NCBI RefSeq assembly: GCF_943913055.1
Contig: NZ_CALTWS010000166.1
Span: 1-6,065, forward strand
Length of the DNA: 6,065 nt
Source: an uncultured Brevundimonas sp.
GTDB taxonomy: Bacteria > Pseudomonadota > Alphaproteobacteria > Caulobacterales > Caulobacteraceae
Direction of reading: 5' to 3'
Part shown: piece after piece, positions 5,435 through 6,065 of the stretch
How the letters are laid out: each line of letters opens with the position of its first letter
Position numbering within the stretch: the stretch's first letter is position 1
Translations under genes and position numbers: made by a program
The notes under the pieces: generated by a model
Seen by the model: only the letters and a program-made list of their open reading frames with translations
Databases searched by the model: none
Told to the model about the DNA's origin: nothing

Positions 5435-6065
5435 GCGACCAGCGGCAGGGCCTGGCTCAATCGACCACCCACCCGGATCGGCTCGATGCGCGTGGCCAGA
5501 CCGGTCTTGTCATCGGTCTCGACATAGACGCCGCAGATGGTCGCCGGGCCATGCGCCGGGGTATAGCGCCCGCCCGAGATGCGCGTGGTGAAGCGCCGCA
5601 GGGGCTCTTCCTTCTCGTTGCCGATGACGCTGTCATAGTCGCAGCAGCCGCCGGCGTCGGTCTGATAGGCCGTGCCGCCGGGCAGGATCTGGGCATCGGC
5701 CGTGGGCACATGGGTATGGGTGCCGACCACCAGGCTGGCGCGGCCGTCGCAGAAGTGACCCATGGCCATCTTCTCGCTGGTCGCCTCGCAATGCATGTCC
5801 ACGATGATGGCGTCGGCGGCCAGGCCCAGCGGACAGGCGGCCAGCTCCTTTTCGACCGCACTGAACGGGCAGTCCATCGGGTCCATGTGGATGCGGCCCA
5901 GCACATTCATGACCAGGACCGTCTTGCCGGAATGGGTCTCGAACAGATTGGCCCCGGCCCCGGGCGCGTCCATCAGACGCGGATAATTGGCCGGACGGAT
6001 CAGGCGCGGCTCGCGCACGATATAGGTCAGGGCCTCGCGCTGGTCCCAGCTGTGGTTGCCCAGCG
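5431..6065 (-). CDS. ymdB: YmdB-family (TIGR00282) metallophosphoesterase, C-terminal 210 residues; 5' end outside window
   Basis: Cytoplasmic metallophosphoesterase; Bacillus YmdB cleaves 2',3'-cyclic nucleotides and influences biofilm and motility decisions. The frame is open to the right edge, beginning LGNHSWDQREALTYI, so a GTG at 6018 is internal and not the start. Visible motifs, numbered from the right edge: GNHSWDQRE (2-10, metal-binding Asn/His), RPANYP (23-28), VDMHCEATSEK (88-98), VVGTHTHVPTAD (112-123, metal-binding His pair) and the C-terminal YDSVIGNEKEEPLRRF. The family is about 265-275 residues, so roughly 60 N-terminal residues are missing, including the first metal-binding segment (GDVVG-like). 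In many proteobacteria this gene sits near the 5-formyltetrahydrofolate cyclo-ligase gene, which would lie to the right; that is not visible. The product's role in alphaproteobacteria is little studied, so the symbol marks family membership rather than proven function. Confidence 0.93.
   Translation of the reverse strand, partial: LGNHSWDQREALTYIVREPRLIRPANYPRLMDAPGAGANLFETHSGKTVLVMNVLGRIHMDPMDCPFSAVEKELAACPLGLAADAIIVDMHCEATSEKMAMGHFCDGRASLVVGTHTHVPTADAQILPGGTAYQTDAGGCCDYDSVIGNEKEEPLRRFTTRISGGRYTPAHGPATICGVYVETDDKTGLATRIEPIRVGGRLSQALPLVA

Noticed and set aside
6016..6018. GTG as the start of the ymdB-like gene
   Set aside because: The frame continues to the window edge and encodes the conserved GNHSWDQRE motif upstream of this codon, so it is internal.

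Overview
The window is GC-rich and densely coded on both strands, with almost no intergenic DNA. The protein families and signal-peptide style fit an alphaproteobacterium, most likely in the Caulobacterales (Brevundimonas/Caulobacter type). That placement is inferred from protein style and base composition and has not been checked by a search.

Layout. The plus strand opens inside purL (purine biosynthesis; its N-terminal third lies off the left edge). Two nucleotides after its stop comes a small DUF305 lipoprotein gene, and after a 51-bp gap a Tat-exported PhoD-type alkaline phosphatase/phosphodiesterase. The phosphatase gene runs tail-to-tail, with 3 bp between, into a minus-strand pair: a four-helix DUF2975 membrane protein followed by a small YozG-like helix-turn-helix regulator, coupled by a TGATG stop/start overlap. 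A 46-bp AT-rich divergent region separates this pair from a plus-strand metallo-beta-lactamase-fold lipoprotein with a complete two-metal ligand set (lactonase/glyoxalase II type). The stop codon of that gene overlaps the stop codon of a minus-strand YmdB-family (TIGR00282) phosphodiesterase gene through a shared CTAG; the N-terminus of that gene lies off the right edge.

How it fits together. Two widely conserved genes (purL and the ymdB-like gene) flank a block of envelope-related genes: two predicted lipoproteins, one Tat substrate, one multi-pass membrane protein and one small DNA-binding regulator. The most interesting unit is the divergent locus around 4459-4504. An imperfect 28-bp palindrome there lies between the membrane-protein/regulator operon and the lipoprotein hydrolase, overlapping plausible promoters in both directions. 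This suggests the small regulator controls its own operon and the hydrolase. The individual families are known; no completely new system is evident, and the regulatory link is a hypothesis.

No tRNA, rRNA, CRISPR array, insertion sequence or convincing intrinsic terminator was seen, and no stretch over 300 bp lacks a gene.
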